Shown here one piece after another: positions 1 to 8,396 of a stretch of DNA of 64,000 nucleotides. The position numbers and the translations under genes are program-made. The notes below the pieces were generated by a model, which was not told where the DNA came from, did not search any database, and saw only the letters and a list, made by a program, of their open reading frames with translations. The number at the start of each line of letters is the position of its first letter. Within the stretch, counting starts at the first letter, position 1. This stretch comes from Massilia timonae CCUG 45783 (GTDB lineage: Bacteria; Pseudomonadota; Gammaproteobacteria; Burkholderiales; Burkholderiaceae_D). The stretch lies in contig NZ_JH992922.1 in NCBI RefSeq assembly GCF_000315425.1, positions 118,986 through 182,985 on the forward strand, given 5' to 3'.

Positions 1-2
1 AG

Positions 3-1538
3 AGGCCGTTTGCGCATCTGCATGGACTGGCCCTGGCCGCAGCTCAGGTACAGTCATCCTGTTCACAATGGAATTTTGCGGCAGACGCCGATCAAGGTAT
101 GGTCGCTTTAGTGCGTGCGATGTGCGCGCCAGACCCAGCTATGCGCATCCCAACAATGGAAGCAGTCAAGCAGGCTGCACAAACATTGCGCCAACCGGGT
201 GCTAAAACGTCAAAATTATCTTCATCACCTACGACGACTAATACACCCGTGTCGCCACATGGTATTTGGCGGAGAGTCGGATTTGGCTTGGTAGCATTTA
301 TGCTCGTACTGGGAGGGACATATTTTGCACGCGTGGATAACTCGAGGCCCCAGTGGTTACCTCCAGCATCTAACGCTGCAAAAATGTCGAATGGCATGAC
401 AGCATTACGTCACTTCGACCGTGACGGCAGCTTAGATATCGCAATTGCAAATTTTAGTGGTATCTTGGAGAAGCAACCCAATCATGCCGCTGCAGCTGCA
501 GGTATAGCGCTCGCATATGCTTTACGCTATTCGGGTGATCGTGGGGATGCAACTTGGCTAAAACGAGCAGACGCCAGTTCACAAGTAGCTCTCTCACTCG
601 ACGATCAGTTGGCACTTGGCTATGCCGCTATGTCTCACGTACGCGGACAGCAAGGTCGTTACGAAGAAAGCCTGCAACTTACTCAGCAAGCACTGCAGCT
701 TGATCCATCCAATTTATTTGCCCTTAACTCCAGAGGTGAGGTGTTGATGCGAATGCAGCGCTACACAGAGGCTGAGCGCAACATTGAAATTGCACATAAT
801 GCATATCCAACGGAACGCTTGTTTGTCGATCAGTTAGGGGAGTTGCATGCGCGTAAAGGGGATTACATTAAGGCAGAGCAGGCCTTCCGGGATAGCATTC
901 GATTGGAACCGGACGCAGTTTATGCTTATGCAAATTTGAGCGCAGTGCTGCAGCGACAAGGACGCGAGAAGGAAGCATTACAAGTGCTACAAGAAGGATT
1001 ACAAGTTCGGCCGAGCGGAGTTCTTTATAACAATCTTGGAAATGCACTGTTCAATCGAGGCGATTACGTCGGCGCAGCAAAAGCATTTGAACATGCTGTC
1101 TCCGCCTCGAAAGGCAACAACATCGCATATTTACGATGGGCTAATCTTGCTGACACTTTACGCTGGATTCCAGGACGCGAGCGCGACTCTCAACAGGCCT
1201 ATCGCAATGCAGCAATTCTAATGAAACCCCTACTCGAACACGCTCCAGACAACGCCACACTAACCTCGCGTATGGGGTTGTATTCCGCCAAGCTAGGTGA
1301 CAAGGCCGCTGCATTAACTTTGAGTAAACAAGCAGTACTTGCCAAACCTGACAATCCAGATATCCGTTTCCGAGCGGCTGTCGCATACGAAGTAACAGGC
1401 AAGCGTGAGGCCGCATTGGCTGAACTAGCCAACGCGCAGCAACTTGGCTATCCGACAACACTGATCAGTACCGAACCTGATTTGTTGGCGCTGCGGAGTG
1501 ATCCGCGGTTTGATTTACTTCGAATGGAAAGGAAATAA
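3..1538 (+). CDS. Ser/Thr protein kinase with C-terminal TPR domain (5' end outside window)
   Basis: The frame is open from the window edge, so the first ATG at 99 is internal; 511 residues are visible. The stretch LVRAMCAPDPAMRIPTMEAV has the look of the last kinase subdomain (alpha-I helix with the invariant Arg in a DPxxR context), so the missing upstream part is probably a Hanks-type kinase domain. After a Ser/Thr/Pro-rich linker comes one membrane helix (GFGLVAFMLVLGGTYF), then about 380 residues of tandem TPR units such as AVYAYANLSAVLQRQGREKEAL. The likely topology is a cytoplasmic kinase with a periplasmic TPR sensor. The next gene overlaps by one base (TAATG), so the two are cotranscribed. 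The convergent FHA/sigma-54 activator 590 bases downstream is a plausible partner. The kinase assignment rests on a short C-terminal remnant; the TPR part is firm. Confidence 0.8.
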   Translation, partial: RPFAHLHGLALAAAQVQSSCSQWNFAADADQGMVALVRAMCAPDPAMRIPTMEAVKQAAQTLRQPGAKTSKLSSSPTTTNTPVSPHGIWRRVGFGLVAFMLVLGGTYFARVDNSRPQWLPPASNAAKMSNGMTALRHFDRDGSLDIAIANFSGILEKQPNHAAAAAGIALAYALRYSGDRGDATWLKRADASSQVALSLDDQLALGYAAMSHVRGQQGRYEESLQLTQQALQLDPSNLFALNSRGEVLMRMQRYTEAERNIEIAHNAYPTERLFVDQLGELHARKGDYIKAEQAFRDSIRLEPDAVYAYANLSAVLQRQGREKEALQVLQEGLQVRPSGVLYNNLGNALFNRGDYVGAAKAFEHAVSASKGNNIAYLRWANLADTLRWIPGRERDSQQAYRNAAILMKPLLEHAPDNATLTSRMGLYSAKLGDKAAALTLSKQAVLAKPDNPDIRFRAAVAYEVTGKREAALAELANAQQLGYPTTLISTEPDLLALRSDPRFDLLRMERK

Positions 1539-2116
1539 TGACACAACCATTAATGACGTTGACCGCACGCTTCGATGTCAACCAAATAGACGACGGGGTC
1601 GATTGGGTTTTTGCTGATCTTGACTCGGCCATTGAAGCCCTTCACTCCCCAATTGAGGCACAATGGAATCGCGACATCCAGTTCTCAGCTGGCCAAGAAT
1701 TCAAGATCGCCATTACAGCAAGCGATAAGGACAAAACTGGATTTGAGTCGTTAGAGGTCGTGGATTGCTGCCTGATTACCCGCCCCCATATCCTGTCCTG
1801 CGGACCGAATCAGCGCACCCGTTACGCTCCTCCTTCCCTCTTTGCATCCAGCAGCAGTCAGCAGCTCGGCGCCCTCTATAGAATTGAACCTTCGGCATTC
1901 ACCGTACACAGTTCGGGGATCGATCCAGCGAAAGGAAAACGGATTACTCTACTATGGGACGGAAACTTGACTATAGGGCCTTATAACGGCCTGTGGGAAT
2001 TGTCTTTTTATTTGACAGTTCGCATCAAGCGAAGTGGTGATGAGACTGAACAGCTGCGGGTATTTTACTTCGATCCTGAAACCGAGATTGGTAACGGTAC
2101 ATTCCCTCCAAACTAG
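1538..2116 (+). CDS. conserved hypothetical protein, 192 aa
   Basis: I do not recognise the family. The protein has no signal peptide or membrane helix and looks like an all-beta soluble domain: alternating hydrophobic residues in segments such as ITLLWDGNLTIGPYNGLWELSFYLTVRI, ending in a carboxylate-rich FYFDPETEIGNG. Its start codon overlaps the stop of the kinase-TPR gene by one base, so translational coupling and a role in the same signalling pathway are likely; it could be a substrate or effector. Codon use here is less GC-rich than in the rest of the window, as in the upstream gene, which suggests the two were acquired together. It ends 11 bases from the convergent activator gene. Confidence 0.7.
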   Translation: MTQPLMTLTARFDVNQIDDGVDWVFADLDSAIEALHSPIEAQWNRDIQFSAGQEFKIAITASDKDKTGFESLEVVDCCLITRPHILSCGPNQRTRYAPPSLFASSSSQQLGALYRIEPSAFTVHSSGIDPAKGKRITLLWDGNLTIGPYNGLWELSFYLTVRIKRSGDETEQLRVFYFDPETEIGNGTFPPN

Positions 2117-2127
2117 TATCGAAAGAT

Positions 2128-3666
2128 TTAAACTCTTTCGCTCAGACCTAACAGGCCAACATGACGCCGTAACGCCTCCGCCGGCGTCATAAGCCGCGAA
2201 GCACACCGCTGGAGATCCCCCTCACAAGCCTCCCAGGCCGCACGAATCTCTTCCTCCGAAATATTGGCAGGAAAACGAATCCGAGGGTGAGCCTCCAGCA
2301 ATTTATAAACCGTCGGCCGCGAAATCCCCAGCATCCTGGAAGCAGCCAGAATTTGCCAATGACTCTTTTCCATCGCCTCCACAAGATCGTCATCGCTCAG
2401 CTCTGACACCTTGCGCCGCACCGGCCTTAAAGCAGCAGACGAAGAAGTTACAGCAGCATCGGGAGGAGCGACTACCTCCGCCACCACAGGCAGCCCCACC
2501 GCCTGTTCCAACACCGGCACATTCCCCGCTTGCAAATCCAGCGTCACCCGCCGCATCGCATGCCCCAGCTGCCGCACATTCCCCGGCCAGTCCCCATTGA
2601 ACACCTGGCTCAGCAACTCGAACGGCAGATTCCACCCATCCCCTGGCGCCTCGGCCTCCAGAAAATGCCGCACCAACACACCAAGATCCTCACGCCGCTC
2701 ACGTAACGCCGGCACCCGAATCACGAACGCCTCGAGACGCCGCCGCAAGGCCTGATTGAACCCACCCTCTCCCAGATCCTGGTCGGTCGCCGCAACGATC
2801 CGCGCATTCGACCTCGCATCCGCGCCCGCCCCAAGCGGCCGATACTCGCCGCTCTCCAGCACGCGGAGCAGCATGGCCTGCACCGACGCCGGCGTATCCC
2901 CGACCTCGTCCAGGAACAACGTGCCATCCTCGGCCTCGGCAAACCACCCGCGCCGAGCACTGGTCGCCCCGGTGTACGCCCCCTTGACCGCGCCAAACAA
3001 TTCGGCCGCCGCCAGCGACTCATTCAAGGTCGCCATATTGATTGCAACAAACCGCCCGCTCCGACGCCCACTGAGGGCATGAATCGCCTGCGCCGCCACC
3101 TCCTTGCCGCTGCCGGTCTCGCCCAGCAACAGCACCGGCATGCTGGTCCCGGCCACCTGCGCAATCGCTTCGCGCATCTTGATCGCCCCGTCGCCAACGC
3201 CGATCAGTCCCGGCACGTTCGCCGCGCGCGGCAGGCTGCGCATCAGATGCAGGCACACGAAGATCTGGCTCCCCAGCCCGATCACGATGCCGCGCTCGAG
3301 TTCACCCGCCGTGAAGCGGTCGGTCCCGTTCGACGGCCGCCCATTGAGTTCCAGCCCCATCTTGCCGCGCACGTGATCGATCTGGATGCCGCCCTCGGCG
3401 ACGAAGCGGATATGCACCGGCTCGCGTGTGATCGAACGCTCGCCCAGCGGCGTTCCTTCATGCCCCGCGCCAGGGCGTACGGAAAGCGGCGCGAACAGCG
3501 GCGCAAACCGGTTCAGCGCGATCGCGCCGCCCGCGGCTGGCCCCAGCATCTGTTCGCCGATGCGTTCGCGTTGCGGGTGCCACAGGATCGTGATGCCGAG
3601 CACCGGCGCCGATGCGAAGTCCTCGGCCATCCCATAGCTGGTCAGTGTCGCGTCGGGATCGCTCAC
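2128..3666 (-). CDS. FHA-domain sigma-54-dependent transcriptional activator
   Basis: The protein is a bacterial enhancer-binding protein of 512 aa if the GTG at 3666 is the start; an upstream in-frame ATG at 3807 would extend it. Residues about 70-140 resemble an FHA phosphothreonine-binding domain (ITREPVHIRFV, RGKMGLELNGRPSNG). The AAA+ core has Walker A GETGSGKE (182-189), a sigma-54 contact loop GAYTGA (229-234, normally GAFTGA) and Walker B GTLFLDEV (248-255). A Fis-type helix-turn-helix follows near the C terminus (ILAASRMLGISRPTVYKLL). There is no receiver domain, so control through an FHA-bound phosphopeptide is likely, and the neighbouring Ser/Thr kinase is the obvious candidate signal source. 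No sigma-54 promoter was identified nearby, so its targets are unknown. Confidence 0.88.
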   Translation of the reverse strand: MSDPDATLTSYGMAEDFASAPVLGITILWHPQRERIGEQMLGPAAGGAIALNRFAPLFAPLSVRPGAGHEGTPLGERSITREPVHIRFVAEGGIQIDHVRGKMGLELNGRPSNGTDRFTAGELERGIVIGLGSQIFVCLHLMRSLPRAANVPGLIGVGDGAIKMREAIAQVAGTSMPVLLLGETGSGKEVAAQAIHALSGRRSGRFVAINMATLNESLAAAELFGAVKGAYTGATSARRGWFAEAEDGTLFLDEVGDTPASVQAMLLRVLESGEYRPLGAGADARSNARIVAATDQDLGEGGFNQALRRRLEAFVIRVPALRERREDLGVLVRHFLEAEAPGDGWNLPFELLSQVFNGDWPGNVRQLGHAMRRVTLDLQAGNVPVLEQAVGLPVVAEVVAPPDAAVTSSSAALRPVRRKVSELSDDDLVEAMEKSHWQILAASRMLGISRPTVYKLLEAHPRIRFPANISEEEIRAAWEACEGDLQRCASRLMTPAEALRRHVGLLGLSERV

Positions 3667-3894
3667 GCTTGTCCACTCACGAAGTAAGCGCCGAGGGCAT
3701 CGAGATATTCCTGAAACATGGGCTAAATGGGCACAATCCGCCTGATGAAAGATATACACAAATTCTAACCGATCGGAACGCTTCGGCGGCCTCTGGAAAC
3801 CCAGCAAATTGTCGTGATCCGGCCAGCCCCTGACAGGCCAATCCAGCTATGATCCATCCAGCCTCGAGCGCCATGCCCGACAAGAAGGAGACCC

Positions 3895-4686
3895 ATGCAC
3901 ATCCACACCCTGCGCTGCTTCGGCGTCACCGCCAACACGGGCAACCCCGCCATCGTCATCAAAGGCGATCCGTCACATCTAGATGCACGCCAGGCCTTCG
4001 CGCGCGAGCGCAACACCACCTGCGTCTGGATCGATCCGCCGAAGGACAAGGGCATGGCGGCCATCGTCGACTTCTACTATCCGCACATGCGCAGTCCCCT
4101 GTGCCTGCACGCCACGCTGGCCGCCGCTGCGCGGCTGTTCGCCCGCCCAGGCGCCAATCCACCATTAACGGTGAAGACCGCCATGCACGGCCTGCCGCTC
4201 GCACTGACCCGCGAAGCAGAACACCTGTTCGTGCGCCTGGCGCCGCAGCCCGCCCCGCAACCGGCACTTTCGCCGGAGCTACCGGCACGCCTGCTCGGCA
4301 TCCCTACGTCAGCCATCGTCGCAGCGCCGCAAGTCGCCTCGGTCGGCAGCCCGAAACTGCTGGTGCGGGTGCGCGACCCGGCCACCCTGCACGCGCTGGC
4401 GCCCGACCTGGAAGCGATCGCGCAGTGGGGCAAGGAACACGGCGTCAACGGCCTGTACGCCTACGCAGGCGACGCCGATGCGCAGGCCTTTGAAGGCCGC
4501 AACTTCAACCACCTCGACCCACGGCTCGAAGACAGCGCCACCGGCGTCGCGGCCGGCGCCCTCACCGTCCTGCTCGGCCACGCATTGACCGTGCGCCAGG
4601 GCCACGCCACCGGCCACGATTGCCTGATCCGCACGCGGATCGAAGATGGCGCGATACTGGTCGGCGGCCGTGTCGAGATGATTTGA
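3895..4686 (+). CDS. PhzF-family protein
   Basis: The 263-aa length and two-lobed layout fit the PhzF/diaminopimelate-epimerase fold. The N-terminal block reads TLRCFGVTANTGNPAIV and the C-terminal signature reads LEDSATGVAAGALTVLLG, close to the family EDPATGSAA. Family members isomerise or epimerise small metabolites using an essential Glu in an NxSET motif; here the equivalent stretch is ARERNTTCVWID, so by eye that Glu seems to be replaced by Cys or displaced. The enzyme may use other chemistry or be inactive. An AAGGAGACC ribosome site precedes the ATG. The gene stands alone, divergent from the sigma-54 activator. Family assignment is confident; substrate unknown. Confidence 0.85.
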   Translation: MHIHTLRCFGVTANTGNPAIVIKGDPSHLDARQAFARERNTTCVWIDPPKDKGMAAIVDFYYPHMRSPLCLHATLAAAARLFARPGANPPLTVKTAMHGLPLALTREAEHLFVRLAPQPAPQPALSPELPARLLGIPTSAIVAAPQVASVGSPKLLVRVRDPATLHALAPDLEAIAQWGKEHGVNGLYAYAGDADAQAFEGRNFNHLDPRLEDSATGVAAGALTVLLGHALTVRQGHATGHDCLIRTRIEDGAILVGGRVEMI

Positions 4687-4824
4687 CAAGCAGAATTGTC
4701 ATGCTTTGTCATCACTTGGTCGAATAAGTTTTAGCTATAGCAGCACACCGTTGTGTTATTGCTACATTACGATGGTTACCGAAGAAACAATTGAGTAATA
4801 TCCGAATTTCCTTCGGAGAAAATT

Positions 4825-7221
4825 GTGATTAAACTCAAAATAATGTCTGGTTCGGTGCTATTGGCCTTATATGGTAGCGCCGCCCTGCTTTCCCTCGTCC
4901 CCGCTACCGCCCACGCGCAGACCGCGCCAGGCGTCGCCAGCGGCGATGTGATCCCCAGCGTCAGCGTGGTCGGCTCGCGCCGCGTCGGCGCCGCATCGAG
5001 CACCGATACCCCGGTGGCGATCGACTTCATTCCGATGACCAAGGCCGCCGAGCAAAGCGGCCAGTTCGACCTGGCCCAGGTGCTGACCAATCTGTCGCCC
5101 TCGTTCAACTCGACCCGTCAAACGGGCGCCGACGGCGCCGACCTGATCGACTCGGCCGCCCTGCGTGGGCTGGGTTCGGACCAGACCCTGGTGCTGGTCA
5201 ACGGCAAGCGCCGCCACACGGTGGCGCTTGTGAACCTGTTCGGCGCGCGCAACCGCGGCAATACCGGCACCGACATGAACGCGATCCCCGTGATGGCGAT
5301 CCGCGAAGTGCAGGTGCTGCGCGATGGCGCCGCCGCCCAATACGGCTCGGACGCGATCGCCGGCGTGATCAACATCGACCTCAAACGCAGCCTGGGCTGC
5401 GAATCGGTGCTCGGCTACGGCCAGTACACCGCGGGCGACGGCGAGAACTGGCTGGCGTCGGCCTATTGCGGCGTGGCGGTGGCCGGCGGCGTGCTGGGCA
5501 TCACCGGCGAATACTACGATCGCGGCCGCTCCAACCGCTCCGAACCGGGCAATCCGCGCATCATCGGCGACACCAAGTCCGAGAACCAGACTGTCTACCT
5601 GAACGGCGAATTCCCCACTGGCCCCGGCAAGCTGTATTTCACGGCCGGCGCGCAAAAACGCGACGCCTCCTCGGCCGCCTGGGCGCGCGAAGGCATCGGT
5701 TCCGAAGACATCCCGTCGCGTAACTCGGCGGCGATGTACCCGGACGGCTTCGTCCCCTTCATCGACGGCGACGTCGACGACCGCTGGGGCACCGTCGGCT
5801 ACCGCTGGGCGGTCGGCGAATGGAATGCCGACGTCTCGCAAACCTATGGCTACAACCGCCTGAAGTACGACATCAACAATACCCTCAACGCCTCGATCGC
5901 CAACCTCGATTTGATCAACGGCGGCCAGGGCGTCAGCGCCAGCCGCTTCTACGCCGGCGGCTTCTCGTTCCAGCAGTCGACCACCAATCTCGACATCAGC
6001 CGCTTCTACGGCGACGTACTGAAGGGCATGAACGTGGCCTTCGGCCTCGAGCACCGCCGCGAGAACTACAAGATCTTCGCCGGCGAGGCCGGCTCGTGGA
6101 TCGACGCCGACGGCGTGGGCATAGGGGGCAACGCCGGCAGCCAGGGCTTCCCGGGCTTCCAGCCGGGCGACGAGACCGACGCCGACCGCCATAGCAACGC
6201 CGCCTACCTCGACATCGAAACCGACGTGACCGACCGCTTCAAGGTGCAGACCGCGCTGCGCCACGAACGCTATTCGGACTTCGGCTCGACCACCACCGGC
6301 AAGCTGGCCGGCGCCTACCGCGTGGCGCCGAACGTGCTGCTGCGCGGCTCGGCCAGCACGGGCTTCCGTGCGCCGTCGCTGCAGCAGATGTACTTCTCGT
6401 CGACCTTCACCGACTTCGTCGGCGGCCAGCCGCTGGACGTGGTGCTGGCGCCGAACGGCGGCCCGGTCGCCAATGCCGCCGGCATCCCGCAGCTCAAGGA
6501 CGAGGAATCGAAGAGCTACACGCTGGGCCTGACCTGGTCGCCGACCGGCGCCACCTCGGTGACGGCCGACCTGTACCGCATCGACATCGACGACCGCATC
6601 GTGCTGTCGGGCCGCTTCGACGCCGACAACTACCCGGCGCTGGGCGCCACCCTGCAGCAGCTCGGCGTGGGCCAGGCGCAGTTCTTCGTCAACTCGGTCG
6701 ACACCAAGACGCAAGGCCTGGACCTGACCGTGTCCAACCGCCGCAAGGTGGGCATCGGCAACCTGACCACCTTCCTGGCCGTGAACTTCAGCAAGACCGA
6801 AGTGCAGCGCGTGAAGGCGCCGGCGGCGCTGGCAGGCTTCGAAGACGTGCTGCTGTCGGAACGCGAGCGCCTGTTCATCGAGGAAGGCGCGCCGCGCCGC
6901 AAGGCCACGCTGGGCCTCGACTGGACCCAAGGCCAGCTCGAAACCTCGCTGCGCGTGATCCACTTCGGTCCGCAGACCCTGGGCACCTTCTCGGGTCCGC
7001 CGGTGCCGAACCAGCACTATGAGGCGAAGACCTCGGCCGACCTGTCGTTCACCTGGGCCTTCACCGAGAAGACCCGCCTGACCGTGGGCGGCACCAATAT
7101 CTTCGACGTCAAGCCGACCCGCCAGGATCCGAACGAGACCGACAACGGCTTCAAGTACGAGAGCGTGCAGTTCGGCCTGAACGGCGCATCGATGTTCGCG
7201 CGCCTGGCGCACAAGTTCTGA
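4825..7221 (+). CDS. TonB-dependent outer-membrane receptor
   Basis: The start is a GTG with GGAG seven bases upstream. A signal peptide ends near residue 32 (ATAHAQT). A plug domain follows (VPIAV-like region, LRGLGSDQTLVLVNGKRR, then IREVQVLRDGAAAQYGSDAIAGVIN, the classic plug signature), then a 22-strand barrel to a C-terminal Phe (MFARLAHKF), the signal for BAM assembly. The length of 798 aa is normal for the family. It takes up an unknown ligand across the outer membrane using TonB energy. No siderophore, sugar or B12 genes flank it, so the substrate cannot be read from context. A small hairpin (4802-4816, CCGAA/TTCGG) abuts the ribosome site. A strong terminator follows. Confidence 0.95.
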   Translation: MIKLKIMSGSVLLALYGSAALLSLVPATAHAQTAPGVASGDVIPSVSVVGSRRVGAASSTDTPVAIDFIPMTKAAEQSGQFDLAQVLTNLSPSFNSTRQTGADGADLIDSAALRGLGSDQTLVLVNGKRRHTVALVNLFGARNRGNTGTDMNAIPVMAIREVQVLRDGAAAQYGSDAIAGVINIDLKRSLGCESVLGYGQYTAGDGENWLASAYCGVAVAGGVLGITGEYYDRGRSNRSEPGNPRIIGDTKSENQTVYLNGEFPTGPGKLYFTAGAQKRDASSAAWAREGIGSEDIPSRNSAAMYPDGFVPFIDGDVDDRWGTVGYRWAVGEWNADVSQTYGYNRLKYDINNTLNASIANLDLINGGQGVSASRFYAGGFSFQQSTTNLDISRFYGDVLKGMNVAFGLEHRRENYKIFAGEAGSWIDADGVGIGGNAGSQGFPGFQPGDETDADRHSNAAYLDIETDVTDRFKVQTALRHERYSDFGSTTTGKLAGAYRVAPNVLLRGSASTGFRAPSLQQMYFSSTFTDFVGGQPLDVVLAPNGGPVANAAGIPQLKDEESKSYTLGLTWSPTGATSVTADLYRIDIDDRIVLSGRFDADNYPALGATLQQLGVGQAQFFVNSVDTKTQGLDLTVSNRRKVGIGNLTTFLAVNFSKTEVQRVKAPAALAGFEDVLLSERERLFIEEGAPRRKATLGLDWTQGQLETSLRVIHFGPQTLGTFSGPPVPNQHYEAKTSADLSFTWAFTEKTRLTVGGTNIFDVKPTRQDPNETDNGFKYESVQFGLNGASMFARLAHKF

Positions 7222-7241
7222 TCGCCCCCTGATCGGACAGC

Positions 7242-7270
7242 AACGGCCCGCGATCATCGCGGGCCGTTTT
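7242..7270 (+). terminator. Rho-independent terminator of the TonB receptor gene
   Basis: An 11-bp perfect stem (AACGGCCCGCG / CGCGGGCCGTT) with a five-base loop is followed by TTTTC, 20 bases after the stop codon. Confidence 0.85.
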
Positions 7271-7341
7271 CATTTGGAACGCCCCACCGCTCGGCCGGCG
7301 GGCGAGATATCATGCTTTTCTTTTGATGCTCTAAGAATGAC

Positions 7342-8121
7342 ATGCAAAAACTGATCGCCGAACTGATGCGGCTTTACCTTCCCGCCGACGCCCCACCGGC
7401 CGACGTGCTGACCCTGCACGTGCTCGGCCAGCAGAACGTGCCGATCAGCCTGACGAGCGGCGACGGCCAGACGCGCGCCATGATGATCCCTTTTCGCAAG
7501 ACCAAGGGCCTCGAGGGCGACGCCCACTGGCTGCGGCTGTGCGAGGTCGCCAACACGCTGCAGGAAACGCTCGGCCTGCCCGCGCCGGCGGTGAGCATTT
7601 CGGGCGGCGACGCCTATTACCTGTGGCTGTCGCTGGCAGAGCCGGTGCCGGCCCACCAGGCCCAGACCTTCCTCGAACGCCTGCGCGACGCGTACTTCCC
7701 CGAAATCGAACTGGACACGGACGCGGTGCGCGCACCGATCGCGCTGCCGCCCTGCCTGCATCCGCGCACCGGCAAGTGGGCGGCGTTCATCCATCCGGGC
7801 ATGGGCGCCTCGTTCGCCGACGAGCCGGGGCTGGACCTGGCGCCGCCGCCGCTGGGCCAGGCCGCCTTTCTCGAAGGGCTGGAAAGCATCGGCAAGGAAC
7901 AGTTCGAGCAGGTCTTCCAGGCGCTCGAGGCGGCGCCGCAACCCATGCCCGCGCATGTGCCCGTGGTGGTTGCCGCGCCGGCTCCTTCGCTCGCGCCGCA
8001 CACGCCGATGCCAGGCCTGCTGCTCAAGGATGCGACGCTGGAAGACATCGTGCGTCACCTGCATGCGATGAACATCGAACCGACGTTCCGCCACCTGATT
8101 CCACCGCCGCACCGCGACTGA
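7342..8121 (+). CDS. hypothetical protein resembling a degenerate archaeo-eukaryotic primase domain
   Basis: The protein has 259 aa and no signal peptide. The central part (residues about 70-160) has the architecture of the AEP/PrimPol core as seen in LigD- and TOTE-type primases: an alpha helix LCEVANTLQETLGLP, then SISGGDAYYLWLSLAEPVP (compare the family pattern SGG.G.H.W..L..PVP), a helix, and IALPPCLHPRTGKWAAFIHPG. The motif-II His is Tyr here and no clear DxD is visible, so catalysis is doubtful. The C-terminal 60 residues are Ala/Pro-rich, followed by a short helical tail. It stands alone between two terminators. The AEP relation is my own pattern reading and needs a profile search; the coding status is firm. 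Confidence 0.7.
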   Translation: MQKLIAELMRLYLPADAPPADVLTLHVLGQQNVPISLTSGDGQTRAMMIPFRKTKGLEGDAHWLRLCEVANTLQETLGLPAPAVSISGGDAYYLWLSLAEPVPAHQAQTFLERLRDAYFPEIELDTDAVRAPIALPPCLHPRTGKWAAFIHPGMGASFADEPGLDLAPPPLGQAAFLEGLESIGKEQFEQVFQALEAAPQPMPAHVPVVVAAPAPSLAPHTPMPGLLLKDATLEDIVRHLHAMNIEPTFRHLIPPPHRD

Positions 8122-8204
8122 CGGCGCTTCCCAAGCGGGACGCCGCCCGATCGGCCGTCATGCGACACTGGCCATCCTGAATCCTGCATGTGAAGGAGAG
8201 CCTC

Positions 8205-8354
8205 ATGACGACAGACCAGCAAAAGCCGGAACAGCCGCCGACCGTCCAGCCGGCCGATACCGATGGACTGAAGAACAAGAAACCCGAAGAGTTGACGCCG
8301 GAAGAACTGCGCCTGATGGCGGATACGATGCCCGGCGAGGGACCGGGAGACTGA
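8205..8354 (+). CDS. small acidic disordered protein, 49 aa
   Basis: An ATG at 8205 is preceded by AAGGAG (8193-8198) at good spacing, and the frame runs 49 codons to TGA. The peptide begins MTTDQQKPEQPP, is rich in Pro, Glu, Lys and Thr, and ends DTMPGEGPGD. It has no hydrophobic segment and is probably intrinsically disordered. I do not know a function. The ribosome site, the intergenic placement and the terminator directly behind it support a real gene. Confidence 0.6.
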   Translation: MTTDQQKPEQPPTVQPADTDGLKNKKPEELTPEELRLMADTMPGEGPGD

Positions 8355-8360
8355 AGCAAA

Positions 8361-8389
8361 CAGGCCCGCAGTGCGACGCTGCGGGCCTG
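8361..8389. terminator. bidirectional terminator hairpin
   Basis: An 11-bp perfect stem (CAGGCCCGCAG / CTGCGGGCCTG) lies between the 49-aa gene on the plus strand and the convergent binding-protein gene. On the minus strand the stem is followed by a short TTTG run. Confidence 0.7.
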
Positions 8390-8396
8390 CTACTGT

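Noticed and set aside
4867..7257. A 796-residue open frame on the minus strand opposite the TonB-dependent receptor gene
   Set aside because: It mirrors the receptor codons in a GC-rich gene, is rich in Arg, Ala, His and Gly without domains, and has no ribosome site.
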